Positions 63,936 through 64,000 of a stretch of DNA of 64,000 bases are shown here, in pieces. Positions within the stretch are counted from its first letter, which is position 1. The number at the start of each line of letters is the position of its first letter. The stretch is from assembly GCA_036365455.1 (NCBI GenBank), contig JAWQUS010000027.1, positions 21,192,501 to 21,256,500 of the forward strand. Reading direction: 5' to 3'. Below the pieces are notes generated by a model. The model ran no database searches. It had not been told where the DNA came from and saw nothing but the letters and a program-made list of their open reading frames with translations. The DNA is from Macrosoma leucophasiata (lineage: Eukaryota; Arthropoda; Insecta; Lepidoptera; Hedylidae). Made by a program: the position numbers and the translations under genes.

Positions 63936-64000
63936 TTTTTGTTTTTTTTTTAACTTTACAACTTATTGTTGGCAACGACGTTTTTTGACAGTTCGTGCAG

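Noticed and set aside
1..64000. CRISPR arrays, bacterial operons, telomeric repeats, viral insertions
   Set aside because: No regularly spaced repeats, no clustered intact genes, no TTAGG arrays and no viral gene recognised.

Overview
This is an AT-rich nuclear segment from an insect, almost certainly a moth or butterfly. It has spliced exons with canonical GT/AG borders, polyadenylation signals, poly(A)-tailed SINEs that look like the lepidopteran Metulj group, 3' ends of RTE- and R1-clade LINEs, and many small inverted-repeat DNA elements. Nothing looks bacterial or viral. Family names below come from recognition and from comparing copies within the window; no database was searched.

One host gene is supported, on the + strand: the 3' end of an angiotensin-converting-enzyme (peptidase M2) gene. 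Three exons are visible: 43629-43769, 56157-56345, and 57308-57437 with the stop. The phases join without error. They encode the last ~152 residues, including the Tyr/Phe/Cys region after the catalytic HExxH (which lies upstream, outside the window or unrecognised), the conserved C-terminal helix region, and a terminal hydrophobic segment that looks like a membrane anchor. Polyadenylation signals lie at 57607 and 57762. The first intron seen is 12.4 kb and full of transposons. Everything before 43629 is either an upstream intron of this gene or intergenic; I found no further exon there.

The rest is layered mobile DNA. (1) SINE-M, the Metulj-like poly(A) SINE: about 40 copies on both strands, in two sequence subfamilies. 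(2) A ~360-bp SINE whose head is derived from 5S rRNA: seven copies, with a 3' end resembling the tail of an RTE LINE in the same window. (3) SINE-B, tRNA-derived, ~310 bp: about ten copies. (4) SINE-T (~100 bp) and SINE-G (~200 bp), also tRNA-derived. (5) LINE remnants, all 5'-truncated: two RTE-type families, an R1-clade element, and a third LINE known mainly by its 3' UTR with a hexanucleotide tail. (6) A ~0.4-kb poly(A) element (K element), three copies with constant ends and no pol III promoter I can recognise. (7) TIR/foldback DNA elements, including a hAT-type MITE with an 8-bp target duplication. (8) Short Helitron-like repeats.

Layout: 1-16 kb, SINE-rich with RTE fragments; 16-26 kb, LINE 3' ends, foldbacks and an R1-clade LINE nested in SINE-B; 26-43 kb, SINE-M dense with nested insertions and a 98-bp perfect inverted repeat; 43.6-57.8 kb, the ACE gene end; 57.8-64 kb, SINE clusters and MITEs. 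Much of the structure is explained by serial retroposition, with target duplications that can be read directly, plus several small foldback mutations inside old copies.
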